NCBI RefSeq assembly: GCF_004011695.2
Contig: NC_082406.1
Location: 2,170,001-2,234,000, forward strand
Direction: 5' to 3'
Origin: Ascochyta rabiei
Lineage: Eukaryota > Ascomycota > Dothideomycetes > Pleosporales > Didymellaceae
DNA length: 64,000 nucleotides
The notes under the pieces are model-generated. The model saw only the letters and a program-made list of their open reading frames with translations, was not told the DNA's origin and ran no database searches. The position numbers and the translations under genes are program-made. This document shows, piece by piece, positions 34,638 through 45,289 of this stretch; within the stretch, counting starts at the first letter, position 1; every line of letters starts with the position of its first letter.

Positions 34638-35516
34638 ATGTCATGTCGACTAATCAGTTGCACAGCGATCGCTCTATACAGAGCGTTGCTTTCAGGATGC
34701 TCTTCTGCCGCCCTCCCAGATGACGACCGCACGTCGTTGCGCAATGCGATTCAGAACAAATTCCGCCAGAACAGAAAGTTACAAAGTCCCTACCAGCTAA
34801 GACTAAGCTTCCAACTCGGCTACGAGGTACGCTGCGAAACTCGATCTCCGCATCACATTGCTCATCACAGGCAGACACTGGACAAGCTCGATGCCTCAAG
34901 CGCAGATGATACTGCTGGCGCAAACACTTTCTTACAGCTCATCGCTGCACTACCGCGCGGCCTCACCAACGCGCCCCCAACGCGTCGTCCTCCACCACCT
35001 CCACCCCCACTGCACCCGTCCGGCAAACATCCCCTCGCGGTCCTGCCCCCCGAGAGAGCCGTGCTCAAGGTCCGCCCCTACGCAAACGTCTCTGGACCCC
35101 GAAAGGTCCCCGTCATCGCCTCGGCAAACGGCGTCCCCTTCCTGCGCCTCACGAAACCGCAGCCCGCTGCGCTGAGTCGTGTGTTGCGGCAGAAGCTGGC
35201 GCGCAGGGTAGCGCGCTTCCACAGGAAAGTTGAGCTGGATAACTACTGGCTGCCGTTGGCCAGGCAGGAGGATGAGTGGGATGTGCTGATGATGGCGCAG
35301 CTCATGTTCAAGGAGGATAAAGTCAAGTGGACCGATGCCGTACACGAGGCAGTCAGGCAGAACCTCGCATTGTATGAAGGGGAGTTGGCACAGGACAGGG
35401 AGATTATTCACAAGATGCAGAGGATCGTGGATGAGGAGACTGAGTTGGCGCTCAAGGAGGGACAGGAGGTGATCAGGGGGAGGAGGAAGGCACCGATACG
35501 AGTTCTTAAGCCCTGA
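34638..35516 (+). CDS. LYR-motif (Complex 1 LYR-like) protein, probably mitochondrial
   Basis: Predicted 276 residues in two exons, 34638-34826 and 34875-35516. The 48-nt intron is in frame without a stop; removing it gives LGYETLDKLDASSAD. The N-terminus reads MSCRLISCTAIALYRALLSG, with the LYR tripeptide at residues 13-15 and a basic helix (NKFRQNRKLQSPYQL) after it. LYR proteins are small mitochondrial factors that bind acyl carrier protein and assist respiratory-complex or Fe-S assembly (family knowledge). This one is longer, with a Pro-rich linker and a C-terminal helical region (VARFHRKVELDNYWLPLARQ). The specific role is unknown. Confidence 0.8.
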   Translation: MSCRLISCTAIALYRALLSGCSSAALPDDDRTSLRNAIQNKFRQNRKLQSPYQLRLSFQLGYEVRCETRSPHHIAHHRQTLDKLDASSADDTAGANTFLQLIAALPRGLTNAPPTRRPPPPPPPLHPSGKHPLAVLPPERAVLKVRPYANVSGPRKVPVIASANGVPFLRLTKPQPAALSRVLRQKLARRVARFHRKVELDNYWLPLARQEDEWDVLMMAQLMFKEDKVKWTDAVHEAVRQNLALYEGELAQDREIIHKMQRIVDEETELALKEGQEVIRGRRKAPIRVLKP

Positions 35517-35630
35517 ATCATGAGCCTTGTTATTGTTGTTTATTTTAAACATGGCTATGTATGCAAATGTGTACAGTGACTGCTCCTTTCTCCCGCGCAA
35601 ATGGGTATAAGCTCTCTCTCTCCCCCCGAC

Positions 35631-36442
35631 TTACGACGTAGCAGACACCTTCAGATCCTTCATAGCCTGCAAGTCATCCCCCTCGTCCTCGTCATCACCC
35701 TTACCAGCCAAGCCCTGCTGCCACAGCTCCTTGCCCGTCAACTTCCTCTCTTCCTTGGCTATCCTCTTCTTCTTGTCCTCCAGCTCCTTCTCCTCTTCGG
35801 CCTGCTTCTTCTTCTCCTCCATCTCCTTCCTAAAGCCCTCCCTCCACTTGAGGAAGCTCTCGCGCGTGACAGCCTCGCCCTGGAACTTGAGGTTCTCCTC
35901 CTCCTCGGCCTTGGCTGCTTCCATGTCCGCGATCGCTTGCTTGGCGTTCTGCCGCTCCGAGATGAGGAGCTCGGCTGCGTCTTTGAGCACCGTGACGAGC
36001 GTGAAGATCATCGCCATGCCCAGGTTTTCTTCAATCGTTTCGGAGAGCGAGTCCAGGAGGCGTTGCTTGTCATCTTGGATGTCGAGGTATGGGTGTTTTG
36101 GTGCGTTGGGCGGTTGGGTTATGTCGAGGCGGGGGGGCTTCGTCGGGGTAGGAGGGGGGGGTATTGGACGTTGAGGATGATTGTTGCTGAGACGTCTCAG
36201 CATGGTTCGTTGTATATTTAGTGATAGTGTGCACGTACGCCCCTCGAGGTCTTCTGAGTCCTCTTCACCGGGTGTGACGTCGAGTAGTATCGAGACTCGG
36301 AACTCTGTTTCGGAAACATCTGTGGAGGTGCTGTCAGCGTGCCGGGTCGACTGGTCAGGTATTTGGGCGGTGCACCTGTAATCTCGTCTGGAAAGATGGA
36401 CTCGAGAACCTCTCTCTCTTCTTGCTGGTCTTCAACACCCAT
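35631..36442 (-). CDS. GIR2: GIR2/RWDD1-like RWD-domain protein, reading frame disrupted by two homopolymer insertions
   Basis: Exons 36442-36376, 36319-36239 and 36186-35631. The start MGVEDQQEEREVLESIFPDE and VSETEFRVSILLDV are a canonical RWD N-terminus. Exon 3 opens with PTIILNVQYPP in phase with exon 2. Within 36130-36165 the minus strand has a run of 8 C and then one of 7 C. The RWD consensus (YPP.YPDEAPRLDI) requires one base fewer in each. Downstream, RLDITQPPNAPKHPYLDIQD and a charged coiled coil are intact to the stop at 35631, in a frame shifted by two. GIR2 binds Rbg2 and Gcn1 on polysomes (family knowledge). Either the sequence has homopolymer errors or the gene is broken. Confidence 0.82.
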
Positions 36443-36632
36443 TGCAAAAAGTAGCAGCAGGCACTACAGGCGGCTAGTGTGTTGTATAAGAAGCTCGAGG
36501 CAGGCAGGGTTCTGTTGGCGATGGCGGGGAGAATTATCGATAGGCCGCCGGCGACCCACCGTCATTGGAAATTTATTGCGCAGACAGACGTGCTTCCGCA
36601 ACACCACTTGATACCCCACACGACCCTGCACC
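36443..36632. promoter_or_regulatory. Short divergent promoter between the GIR2-like gene and ACL4
   Basis: Only 190 bp separate the two start codons. Any promoter elements must be shared or closely spaced. No single factor site is obvious. Confidence 0.65.
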
Positions 36633-37772
36633 ATGGCGAAAACGAAGCCCTCAACACGCGCCGGCGATGCAAAGAAGAAGTCGAAACCTGGCGCCTCGAA
36701 AAAGCCAAAAGCTTCCCCCGAGGAGCTCCTTACACAAGCCGCCATCTTCCTCCAGACTTCGCAGCCAGAGGAAGCCCTCGTCGCGGCAAGAAGGGCTCTC
36801 AACATCCTCCAGCCTACCTCGAAACCCACAACAGCCGCACTGCCTGCGCTCAATCTCCTCGGCGAGATCAACGTAGAGCTAGGCGACCCCGAATCCGCAC
36901 GCGAAGCTTTCCAAGTCGCCATACTTCTCGACCCCGAGGGCGCCAACGACGGCGCCGAAAAGTTCCTCTGGCTCGCACAGCTGAATGAAGACGGCGGAGC
37001 TGAGTCTGTGCGGTGGTTTGAGAAAGGCGTGGAGGTGCTGAAGCGCGAGATCGACGAGCTGGAAGGAAAGCTGGTCAAGAAGGCAGAGGTCGAAGAGCTG
37101 CTGGAAGAGAAGAAGCTGAAGATTGCGAACTCGCTGTGCGGCATTGCAGAGGTGTACATGACAGACCTGTCCTGGGAAGCAGATGCCGAAGCACGGTGCG
37201 AAGCCGCCGTCACAGAAGCGCTCATGGTTGCACCGAACAACCCTGAGCCCTTGCAAACATTGGCGTCAATACGGATTTCTCAGCTGAGGAAGGAGGATGC
37301 ACAGGCAGCGTTGACGAGGAGTATGGACTTGTGGAAGGACCTGGAGCCGGACGACCCTCATGTCCCTGATTTCTCCACCATGATCAGTCTGTCACGTTTG
37401 TTGATGGAAGCTGATATGGAAGACGATGCCATTGAGGTTCTCGAAAGATTGGTCAATGAAAACGACAGCAGCGTGGAAGCATGGTATCTTGGTGGCTGGT
37501 GCTTGCACCTGCTCGCTGGCAAGCAAAAAGCAAAGGGTGGGGAGCATGAGAAGACCGTCACCTCACTACTGAAGGCGAGTCGGGAGTGGCTGGACAACTG
37601 CCTCAAGCTGTACGGCATGCTGGAGTACGAAGACGAGCGACTGAAGGAGCACGCCGAAGAAATCCTGAAGGAGTTGAATGATGTGCTAGGCCCGGCTGTG
37701 GAGGGAGAAGAGGATGAGTGGTCGGACGAGGAGGATGCTGAGGACGACGATGAAGAGATGGAAGGCGCTTGA
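36633..37772 (+). CDS. ACL4: ACL4-like TPR protein, assembly chaperone of ribosomal protein L4
   Basis: Single-exon protein of 379 residues. A Lys-rich N-terminus (residues 1-28) is followed by TPR-type helical pairs (PEELLTQAAIFLQTSQPEEA, ALPALNLLGEINVELGDPES and later EALMVAPNNPEPLQTLASIR). A strongly acidic tail of Glu/Asp covers the last 30 residues. This matches yeast Acl4, which captures nascent Rpl4 and escorts it to the nucleus (family knowledge); the acidic tail fits binding a basic ribosomal protein. The start is the first ATG; no introns are evident. Confidence 0.88.
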   Translation: MAKTKPSTRAGDAKKKSKPGASKKPKASPEELLTQAAIFLQTSQPEEALVAARRALNILQPTSKPTTAALPALNLLGEINVELGDPESAREAFQVAILLDPEGANDGAEKFLWLAQLNEDGGAESVRWFEKGVEVLKREIDELEGKLVKKAEVEELLEEKKLKIANSLCGIAEVYMTDLSWEADAEARCEAAVTEALMVAPNNPEPLQTLASIRISQLRKEDAQAALTRSMDLWKDLEPDDPHVPDFSTMISLSRLLMEADMEDDAIEVLERLVNENDSSVEAWYLGGWCLHLLAGKQKAKGGEHEKTVTSLLKASREWLDNCLKLYGMLEYEDERLKEHAEEILKELNDVLGPAVEGEEDEWSDEEDAEDDDEEMEGA

Positions 37773-38733
37773 GACGCGGCTTGCCCAAAATTGAGGTGTG
37801 CAGGAAAGGAACTGGTTCCGGCACGACGTTGCATGGCAGAGGCGTCCAGCACCTCCATCTCAGCCTCTGTTGGAATCTAGCTGCGATGCACTCGATGCCG
37901 TCCCAAGCCCACTCTGAGCTGCAGATTAGCTGGTGGTGGTACGCGGGTCCGGCTGCCGCTGCCCGTCTTTACAGCACAGTGCGACACCGCGACAATGGCC
38001 AGGCCTAGTCAGTGCCACGGGCTTCGAGGCTGTCCCGATTGGGAGGCTGCTTGAGGCTCTCCAGAGAAGTTGGGGTGCATAACACGGGGTCGTGCATGTC
38101 GTTGCCCGCTGTGTCTCCTTGGGCAGTGGGGTAATGGTTGTTTGTAACTAGTGATCTACCACTGTGCATCGTCGAGGACGCTCCCCCCAGACCGTCATAT
38201 CCGAGTGGCCGGGCCTCCGCTCATTGCTTTTTGTAGTCGTTCCTGGAGGCTCCCACTTGGCCGACAGCGCCAAAGCGGACGAGAGGCACGCCTGGACGCG
38301 CGCCGCTGAACCACTTCGAAGACCTTCTCGTTGCCGTAACTGCATTGAGACAAATGTGCACCAGCTGCTCGCGTAAAGCGATCACCATTGGCGAGCCCGC
38401 ATCGAGTGTGTGACACCACGTCAGGTCTGTGATGCGCTGCTTGGCGGCGAACTGGATGCTCGACCTGCACGCGCGAACGCCACGAAAAAGGACAATAATG
38501 CGTGTCGCTACCGCCCTTGGATTTGCCAGAGTCCAAGTCCAAGTCCCAAGATTTGCGCCGCCGGCCCGGCGGGTTCTGGCTTGGAGCTTTCCTCTAGCGC
38601 TGCTTCTCCCATGATTCTGCCAGGCCTCACCCCACATCTCTTGTCGCAGCAGCAGTCGAGCGCGCGCGCGTTGCAAACCTTCAGCCGAGGCAGCTGGGGT
38701 CGAACTGGTTGCTGGCCTGGGCATGCCCGTGTG
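37773..38733. other. Intergenic region between ACL4 and the SCAP gene
   Basis: About 960 bp with no supported gene. A long minus-strand frame crosses this region and the beginning of SCAP but has no family resemblance and contains the translated intron repeat, so it is a shadow. The SCAP promoter is expected here. Confidence 0.6.
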
Positions 38734-41700
38734 ATGATCTGGTTCATTCTCTATCCGCTGCGAGGGTAAGTCTCCCGTCTCCGAAGCCGCAATGCGCGTC
38801 TGCATCTGCCTCTGCCTCTGCCTCTGCATCTGCCTCTGCCTCTGCCTCTGCATCTGCATCCGCATCTGCGCGGGCATTCGCGCCTCAGGTCCGCCGACGC
38901 ACATGCTCAACAGCTTCGCAGGACGACCGAACCGCCCAGACTCTCGCCCTCCCACCCCATCCGCCGTGCTTTCCAGGCCCACGGCACCGCCACCGCGCAG
39001 CATTGGCTGCTGTCCCTCGTCCTGACCATCAGCATCTCGGTGCTGCTCTGCTACCCGGCCGTCTTCCAAACCGACAGCCCCGCCGCTGCCGGCCTGCGCA
39101 ACCTCCCCAAACATGTCTGGACCTCGACGACCGAGATCGAGGGCGACCGCCCTGCCGATGTGGTCGTGCGCCAGGTGTGGGTGCACGGCGACTACATGAG
39201 CGCCATCAACAGGAGCGTGCTGCGCAAGGCCCTGGACGTTGAAAACGTCCTCCTCGGCGCTGCTTTCGATGTGGAGCGCCCCAGCTCGACGACAACGACT
39301 GTACTCGCGCGTGCCAATGGAGGCTGCATCATGCCCGGACCGGGCCAGAAGTGGGGATGGCAGTCGCCCTTGATGTACTGGGACTGTTCGCACGAGGCAC
39401 TGGAGAGCGACAAGGACATACTAGGAACGATCAATGCGCGCAGCAGGACCCAGACACCCATGAACATTACTCTGCGACCGAGCACCGTATTTGCAGGCAA
39501 AACGTTCACCAACACCAAGCTTCGAGCGGCTGATGCCTTGGTCCTCACCCTGTTCGATCGGACAGACGACCCAGATCTGGGCGACAGATGGGACGCAAAG
39601 GCGAGAGCGTTGGCAGAAGGACTAGACAATGACTGGACCGTGTTTCCACCGGATGGACAAATTCTGAGAAACCGACTCTATGAGTTCCGCGTTAAGCCAA
39701 TGACAAAGCTGGACGACATATTCCTTGCCGCATCATACATCATCACTGCGGTGTATGTGATTTCGAGAATGATGCAGCTACGTGCTGTCAAGAGCTGGTT
39801 TGGATTGCTCATCACCATCTGCGCCAAGATGGCTATTTGCATCATCGCCAGTTTCTCGCTATGCACCTCGCTGGGGATTGACTTGGCAAGGATACCAAGG
39901 CCCTGGTTTCCGGCAGTGGTCTTCTGCTATGGACTTGGAAACATATTTCGACTGATCAACGCTGTTCTGGAAACACCGCCGGAGATGCCTCCTCAGCAGC
40001 GAATCGGAAACGCACTCGGAGAAGTGGGTCATTTGTCTCTTGCGGTTGCCTTCCAGAATCTTGCTCTGATCTACCTTTGCTCAAGATTTGTCTCACCATG
40101 GGTAGCTGATTTTTGCGTGTTTGCTGCGGTTACGCTCGTTTTCGATTTCGTCTATCACCTCACCTTCTTTGTCGCTGTTCTGAGTGTCGATGTACAGCGA
40201 ATGGAGCTATCCGACTCGATTGGACAGGCCGATCCGACCCAGGGCTCGAAGAAAAATCGGCCTGAACGACAGTCATGGCTCACTGCCTTGATGGAAGGTA
40301 CCACGCCGCTGAGCACGCGTTTCGCCGGTACAGTCGCAATCTTCTCCATCATTTTGGCCATCAATTGGCACTTCTTCGATTTCAGCGATCAACACCTATC
40401 TTTGGACACGGTCAGGAAGAGACTCATGTCCAGAAAACAAAGGCGGAGCTTCGGGACTCAGAGGACCTCACCACCAATCAATCAGGCGAGAACGCCCGCC
40501 GAGTGGCTCAAATTACAGGATCACAATACCGCCAGGGAAATGTTTGCGATTCTCAAGCCTGGCGCTCACAGCTTCGTCGCTCGAATTCACGACCCTATAC
40601 TGTTTGTTGCAAAAGGAGCACGAGGGCGAGACAAACCCCAGCAGCCCACTACCCTCATGGCCTGTCTTCGGCGCTTTGCGCAGGGTCATGCTTTTCCGGC
40701 AGCCCTAATGGCAGTGTTTCTGATAGCTGGCGTGACATTGCTTATGAACTACCTCTTGTGGACTGGTCTCCCCGAAGTTATAGATGAAGACGAGGAGAAG
40801 GAGGCGTCTTTCTGCGTCAAGACACTACCTACGCGGCAGACATTGGACGTTGTTCAGGTGTCAACGTGCTCCAAAGGTCACCTGGCGAGTGTGAGCTTGG
40901 ACAGGACCACCTCGATCTGGCTGAACGGACGGACAGGATACCTGTCTACGATTTTGCAGACAGCTTCCATGAAACCCAAGCTGTGGCCGATCGTGGCGAG
41001 TGCTTTGGATGAGAATGGCGCTTTTCTTGCTTTGGGCACCGACACTGGGCGGATTGGCTTGTGGAGCATCACTGCCTCGCGCTTCTTAATGTTCCCTACG
41101 GTTGATTTCCGGGGACAAGTGCCAATACTGTTCTCGTTCGTCAACGTCACGCGCAACGACAACGAGAAGCCATATGTCATGATTCTCAGTCCGGACGGCC
41201 ATCTGACCGAACTCGAGGCACGGACTGGCATTCATCGAACGAAGCGTGTCAGCGCCAGTTCCATACTCTGTGCCGGGCTTTATGTCAGTGCCAGGGGCGA
41301 AGTCAGTCTCGTCTTCGTGTGCAAACCGGGCGAAGTGCACATTCTATCGTTGCAGGACCCGAGCAACAAAACATCCGAAGTTGTTGCTAGTCTAGATCCC
41401 GGCCCACCGCCTGACAGCAACCCATCCAAGGTGAAGTGCATCCAAGGCGTGCCTAGCCTCGGGCTGATCTTCGCTCTTCGTGACGAAAGAGCCGAGATGT
41501 TCGAGTTCAACAGCAAGGCACTGATACATGCTTTCGAGATAGGGCATATCAAGCCACACTCTTTCCGAGTCATGCATTCTGCAAGGCGTCAATGCTCTTG
41601 TGGAGCAACTGCTGTGCATGCGTTATCTGTTGCGTATGCTGAGCAGGACACCGAGCACATGCTGATGCAGACGTTCACGCCCAAAGCCGTCCCATCATCG

Positions 41701-42312
41701 CAAATATGTCTTGGAAAGCAGCCAGATAGAAGGAAGCACCAGTGCCGGGGACTCGAGAGCGCGGCTGAGGCTGTCTACATTGTCGAGGCTGCCGGCGTGT
41801 GGGATTCGACAAACGATTCTGGCGTAGCAGGTGTTCGCAGGCGGGCACAATCTACTTCAGCTTCTTCGGTGGCATCTGATGACGATGACGAAGCTGTTTC
41901 GAGTTCAGTCACTCTGACATCCGCTGTGAGACAACGAGCCAGCAGACCTAGCAGCTCACATGTCTCGTCGGCCAAGAACCGTCGCTACCAGCACACAACA
42001 ATCAACGACAGCGACCCATGGGAGGCATGGACCCTGTCGTTGACTGGCGAGTACCGCTCTCGTCCACTGCTTGCTGACAACAACGATGACATGGAGGACG
42101 ACGCCGAAGACGATCTGTTCGTAGTAGCTCCTGGACCCATAGCGAAGTTGGGCAAGCGCAGCGTTGCAGTCGGGTTCGGTAACACAATAAAGATCATAAC
42201 GCTGGGTAGGGAGCTCTTTGACGGTCTGGCGACGCACAATGGCGGTGTTGATATCGGGCTTGGGAGTTATAGGGCAAGGGCGAAAAGAGGGACGGACAGA
42301 AAGGCGCTCTGA
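38734..42312 (+). CDS. SCAP: SCAP homologue, sterol-sensing SREBP cleavage-activating protein
   Basis: Predicted 1,151 residues: exon 1 38734-38765 (MIWFILYPLRG), intron 38766-38888, exon 2 38889-42312. The first transmembrane segment is near residues 50-65 (LSLVLTISISVLLCYPAVF), followed by a long lumenal loop. The sterol-sensing domain starts near 285 (LDDIFLAASYIITAVYVISR) and carries several more hydrophobic spans. A cytosolic loop has RMELSDS near 449, at the place of the COPII-binding MELADL of animal SCAP. A further transmembrane span near residues 555-575 precedes a C-terminal WD40-type region (from about 665) that binds SREBP in relatives. SCAP escorts SREBP from ER to Golgi when sterols or oxygen are low (family knowledge). 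No SREBP gene lies in the window. Confidence 0.9.
38795..38870. repeat. CTGCAT/CTGCCT hexanucleotide repeat inside SCAP intron 1
   Basis: Roughly 12 hexamer units alternate between CTGCAT and CTGCCT, ending just before the acceptor CGCCTCAG at 38888. On the sense strand they form a pyrimidine-rich tract upstream of the 3' splice site. The intron (123 nt) is much longer than the window's usual 45-60 nt because of this repeat. Confidence 0.85.
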
Positions 42313-43018
42313 GTATTGGGAAACACATGATGGCGTTCAGGTCCTAGACAGGGTTTTGGGTATGCTTCAGCGCGGCGTTGCCTTCTGGTGGCTTGACTCG
42401 ATTCTTGATACCGTAAATGATGCCAGGCTGTATAGTAAATACACGACTTCGACTATACTGATTGACACACATTTTCTATTGTTCGTTGGACTTCTCCGCT
42501 TCACAGAACAAGCATGAGGTTCGATATGGGTCGTCAGACTGAGCCATCACGTGCGAGAGCCAAGGCTAGCTCCAAGGCAGGAAGCGACGACACGGATGCA
42601 CCTGTCACAACACGCAAGGACGATAGACACAGCTCTTGCTAAACGTTCCATAGCACTGTCGTACAGCGAGAGAGCCTGATCCTACGCGACAGGTTGCAAG
42701 TTGCAAGCATCGCCCACACTCGCTCATCAACCGCTACCCCACCTGGTTCACTATCCTCCCATCACGAAGCCCAGCCCCACTGTGTAGCTCTCACTGTGCG
42801 CACCACCACACACGCGATAAGACACCCAACCAACCACCCACCGAGCTTGCTAGCCTGAACGGAGCCTGGGCTGGCACGACGACCGCGCGTCTGCGTGATA
42901 CAGACTCACTACCCCACACCCACATTTTCGAGCCCCTCGTGGTCTCGGCACTCGCGGAGTGGAATTGCGCGCTGCAGCCTGAGCCGCTCAAGCACCGCGG
43001 CGCATACCTGCCCTGAAC
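42313..43018. other. Intergenic region between SCAP and CK2 beta
   Basis: About 700 bp without a supported gene; it should contain the SCAP 3' end and the CK2 beta promoter. The leader shortly before 43019 is C/A-rich. Confidence 0.6.
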
Positions 43019-44143
43019 ATGTCGTCGTCTTCGCAGGTCACCGAGTCCTGGGTCGCGTCCTTCTGCGGCCTGCTCGGCCACGAGTACTTTGCAGAGGTCT
43101 CCGAGGACTTCATCGAGGATGATTTCAACCTCACTGGCCTGCAGTCGCAGGTGCCCATGTACAAGGAGGCGCTGGAGATGATCCTGGACGTCGAGCCAGA
43201 GGACGATGAGGACGAAGAAGAGGAAGAAGAGGAGGACGAGGACGAGGTCCTGGGTGACGAGCGGGGAGCCTACCGGAGGGCAAGCGACCGCAGGCACCTA
43301 CGGATAGCGTCAGACCTCAGCGTGATAGAGAGCTCTGCCGAGCTGCTCTACGGCCTCATACACCAACGCTATATCACCTCCAGGCCGGGCATTCAGCAGA
43401 TGGCAGAGAAGTACGAGCTCCAGCACTTCGGCACCTGCCCGCGCGTGAACTGCAACTCGTGCAAAGTCTTGCCGGTCGGTCTGAACGACAGCCCCGGCCA
43501 CGAAACCGTCAAGCTCTTCTGCCCCTCCTGTCTCGACGTCTACACGCCGCCCAACTCGCGCTTCCAGACCGTCGATGGCGCCTTCTTCGGCACAACCTTC
43601 CCCTCCCTCTTCTTCATGACTTTTACCGACCTCGACATTGGCGGCGGCCTACGCAACAGTACGTCTACCACCATCGACGCCCTCGCCCAACTGCAGGCCC
43701 AGAGCGCCGAGACGAAGTCACGCAACAACACAACACCCGCGAACGTCACCATGATCAATGGCGTAGCGCCGCACAACCTTGCGCCAGGTCTTGGAATAGG
43801 ATCTATCTACGAGCCCCGCATCTACGGCTTCCGCGTCAGCGAGCGTGCTCGCTCGGGGCCACGCATGAAGTGGTTGAGGATGCGACCCGGCGACGTCACA
43901 GAACTCGACGAGACGCGACGATACTGGGACGAGCGGGCCGAGGACGAAGACCGACCCGACGAAGATGACATGAACATGGTGGACGTAGCAGAGGGCGGCA
44001 AAGGCGGTGCACCCGCCAATCGCGCGCGAAAACAGGCCAGGACAAGGAGGCGACCGGCAAACGGCAGTGGAATAGGAGTGCAGCAGGCTGAGGGCAGCCC
44101 GATGGACACGAACGGCGTCGGCGTCGATGCTGCGGCCGGCTAG
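43019..44143 (+). CDS. CKB1: Casein kinase 2 regulatory (beta) subunit
   Basis: Single-exon protein of 374 residues. It opens with [20 protein letters not shown], the CK2 beta N-terminus. A long acidic insert ([18 protein letters not shown], residues 60-78) follows. The helical core is [20 protein letters not shown]. The zinc ribbon has CPRVNC and CPSC (CX5C and CX2C) near 140-180, and the [14 protein letters not shown] dimer segment follows. The C-terminus, from about residue 310, is a basic, Gly-rich disordered tail. Beta subunits dimerise and regulate the CK2 kinase tetramer (family knowledge). The acidic insert and longer size favour the CKB1 over the CKB2 type, an inference. Within the beta core an Asn-rich loop of about 40 residues (225-260) is extra. 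Confidence 0.95.
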   Translation: MSSSSQVTESWVASFCGLLGHEYFAEVSEDFIEDDFNLTGLQSQVPMYKEALEMILDVEPEDDEDEEEEEEEDEDEVLGDERGAYRRASDRRHLRIASDLSVIESSAELLYGLIHQRYITSRPGIQQMAEKYELQHFGTCPRVNCNSCKVLPVGLNDSPGHETVKLFCPSCLDVYTPPNSRFQTVDGAFFGTTFPSLFFMTFTDLDIGGGLRNSTSTTIDALAQLQAQSAETKSRNNTTPANVTMINGVAPHNLAPGLGIGSIYEPRIYGFRVSERARSGPRMKWLRMRPGDVTELDETRRYWDERAEDEDRPDEDDMNMVDVAEGGKGGAPANRARKQARTRRRPANGSGIGVQQAEGSPMDTNGVGVDAAAG

Positions 44144-45289
44144 GCACCGCCTGACGCGGAACTAGAGCGTCGTCAGCCCAACGGGTACAGGTCAGCTGGG
44201 TGGTGGAGCCACGACTGGATCTTCAGCGACGGACAGATCAAGAAGCGCAATGCATCTGGACAGCTGGGACACGTGCGAGCCAAGCGGCGAAGAAGCAGGT
44301 AAAACCGCCCATGCGAGGCGAGTTGGTGTGCGTCGATGGGCTTTGTAGCGCTATGCTATGCTCCACTCCAAGTACTGAGCAGTTCCTGTTGTTCGCTCAA
44401 CCTTGACACTTCACACCTGGCTCTTGAACGTGGAAAGAAGATATCAATTCAATTCAATTCGATTCAATTCAACTCGCTGCACTACACTACACTACACTAC
44501 GTCGCCCTACGTCGCACTACACGACTGCAAGCATTCCATTTCGCCACGTCGATATCGACTCGACTGGCCTACTAAAAATACACTACAATCCATCATACTG
44601 TATCCTTTTCGTCTACGGATCTTGGGCATACGAACCTGCTCCTGCTTCTGCTCCTGCTCCGCTTCTTATCACATGTGCCACAACACACCATGACTTAAAA
44701 AAAACCCGCCCTCTCAGATGGCAAGCCGACTTGCACCTCGCTACCTCCTCCGCCTCCCTGGCGGCTCGACGTGTCCTGCCACCCGGCCCGGTGCCGCGAT
44801 GGGTGGTAGACAGGCCGGAATCGCATTGCAATGTTCGTGGTAGCCTTGTTGGGTCCCTGGCCGTGTTGGTGCCGGCGTTGATTCTGGTTTCTGGCTGTGC
44901 TTGTGCTTCTGGTTCCAGGGCGAAGTCGGGTGCGAGGATGGCGGGAGTGCAGCGCTGGTCCTGTGCAGCGATGGAAGTCATGTAGATGCAACGTGCTATC
45001 GCGGCTTGGGACAGAACAGCGTGGTGGTTTAGAATGAATCTTGCGTCATCTGCACTGGGTTGTCGTTTTCCTGGCTCTGGCCCTGGCACTGGCCCTGGTC
45101 CTGGCACCAGTTCGGGATTTCATGTTGATCCTGGTTCTGGTTCTGGATTTTGGCCCCGGTTTTGATATGAAGCAGTTGGATATTTGGACTTGCTGTTTAA
45201 TGACTGTTTTATAAGCCTGGCGCTATACAGCCAGCATTAGAGCTGTTTGAATCAGATGCACCGCCAGCGGCTTTGAGCAGTGTGGTGAT
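44144..45289. other. Intergenic region with simple repeats
   Basis: No gene supported. It contains TTCAA-type repeats (about 44445-44470), CTACA-type repeats (about 44482-44515) and CTGGCCCTGG-like repeats (about 45070-45130). The repeats create Pro/Gly-rich spurious frames on the minus strand. Confidence 0.65.

Noticed and set aside
38221..39393. A 390-codon minus-strand frame upstream of and overlapping SCAP
   Set aside because: It translates the intron hexamer repeat as a Gln/Arg/Met string and overlaps conserved SCAP exon sequence on the other strand. No domain is visible.
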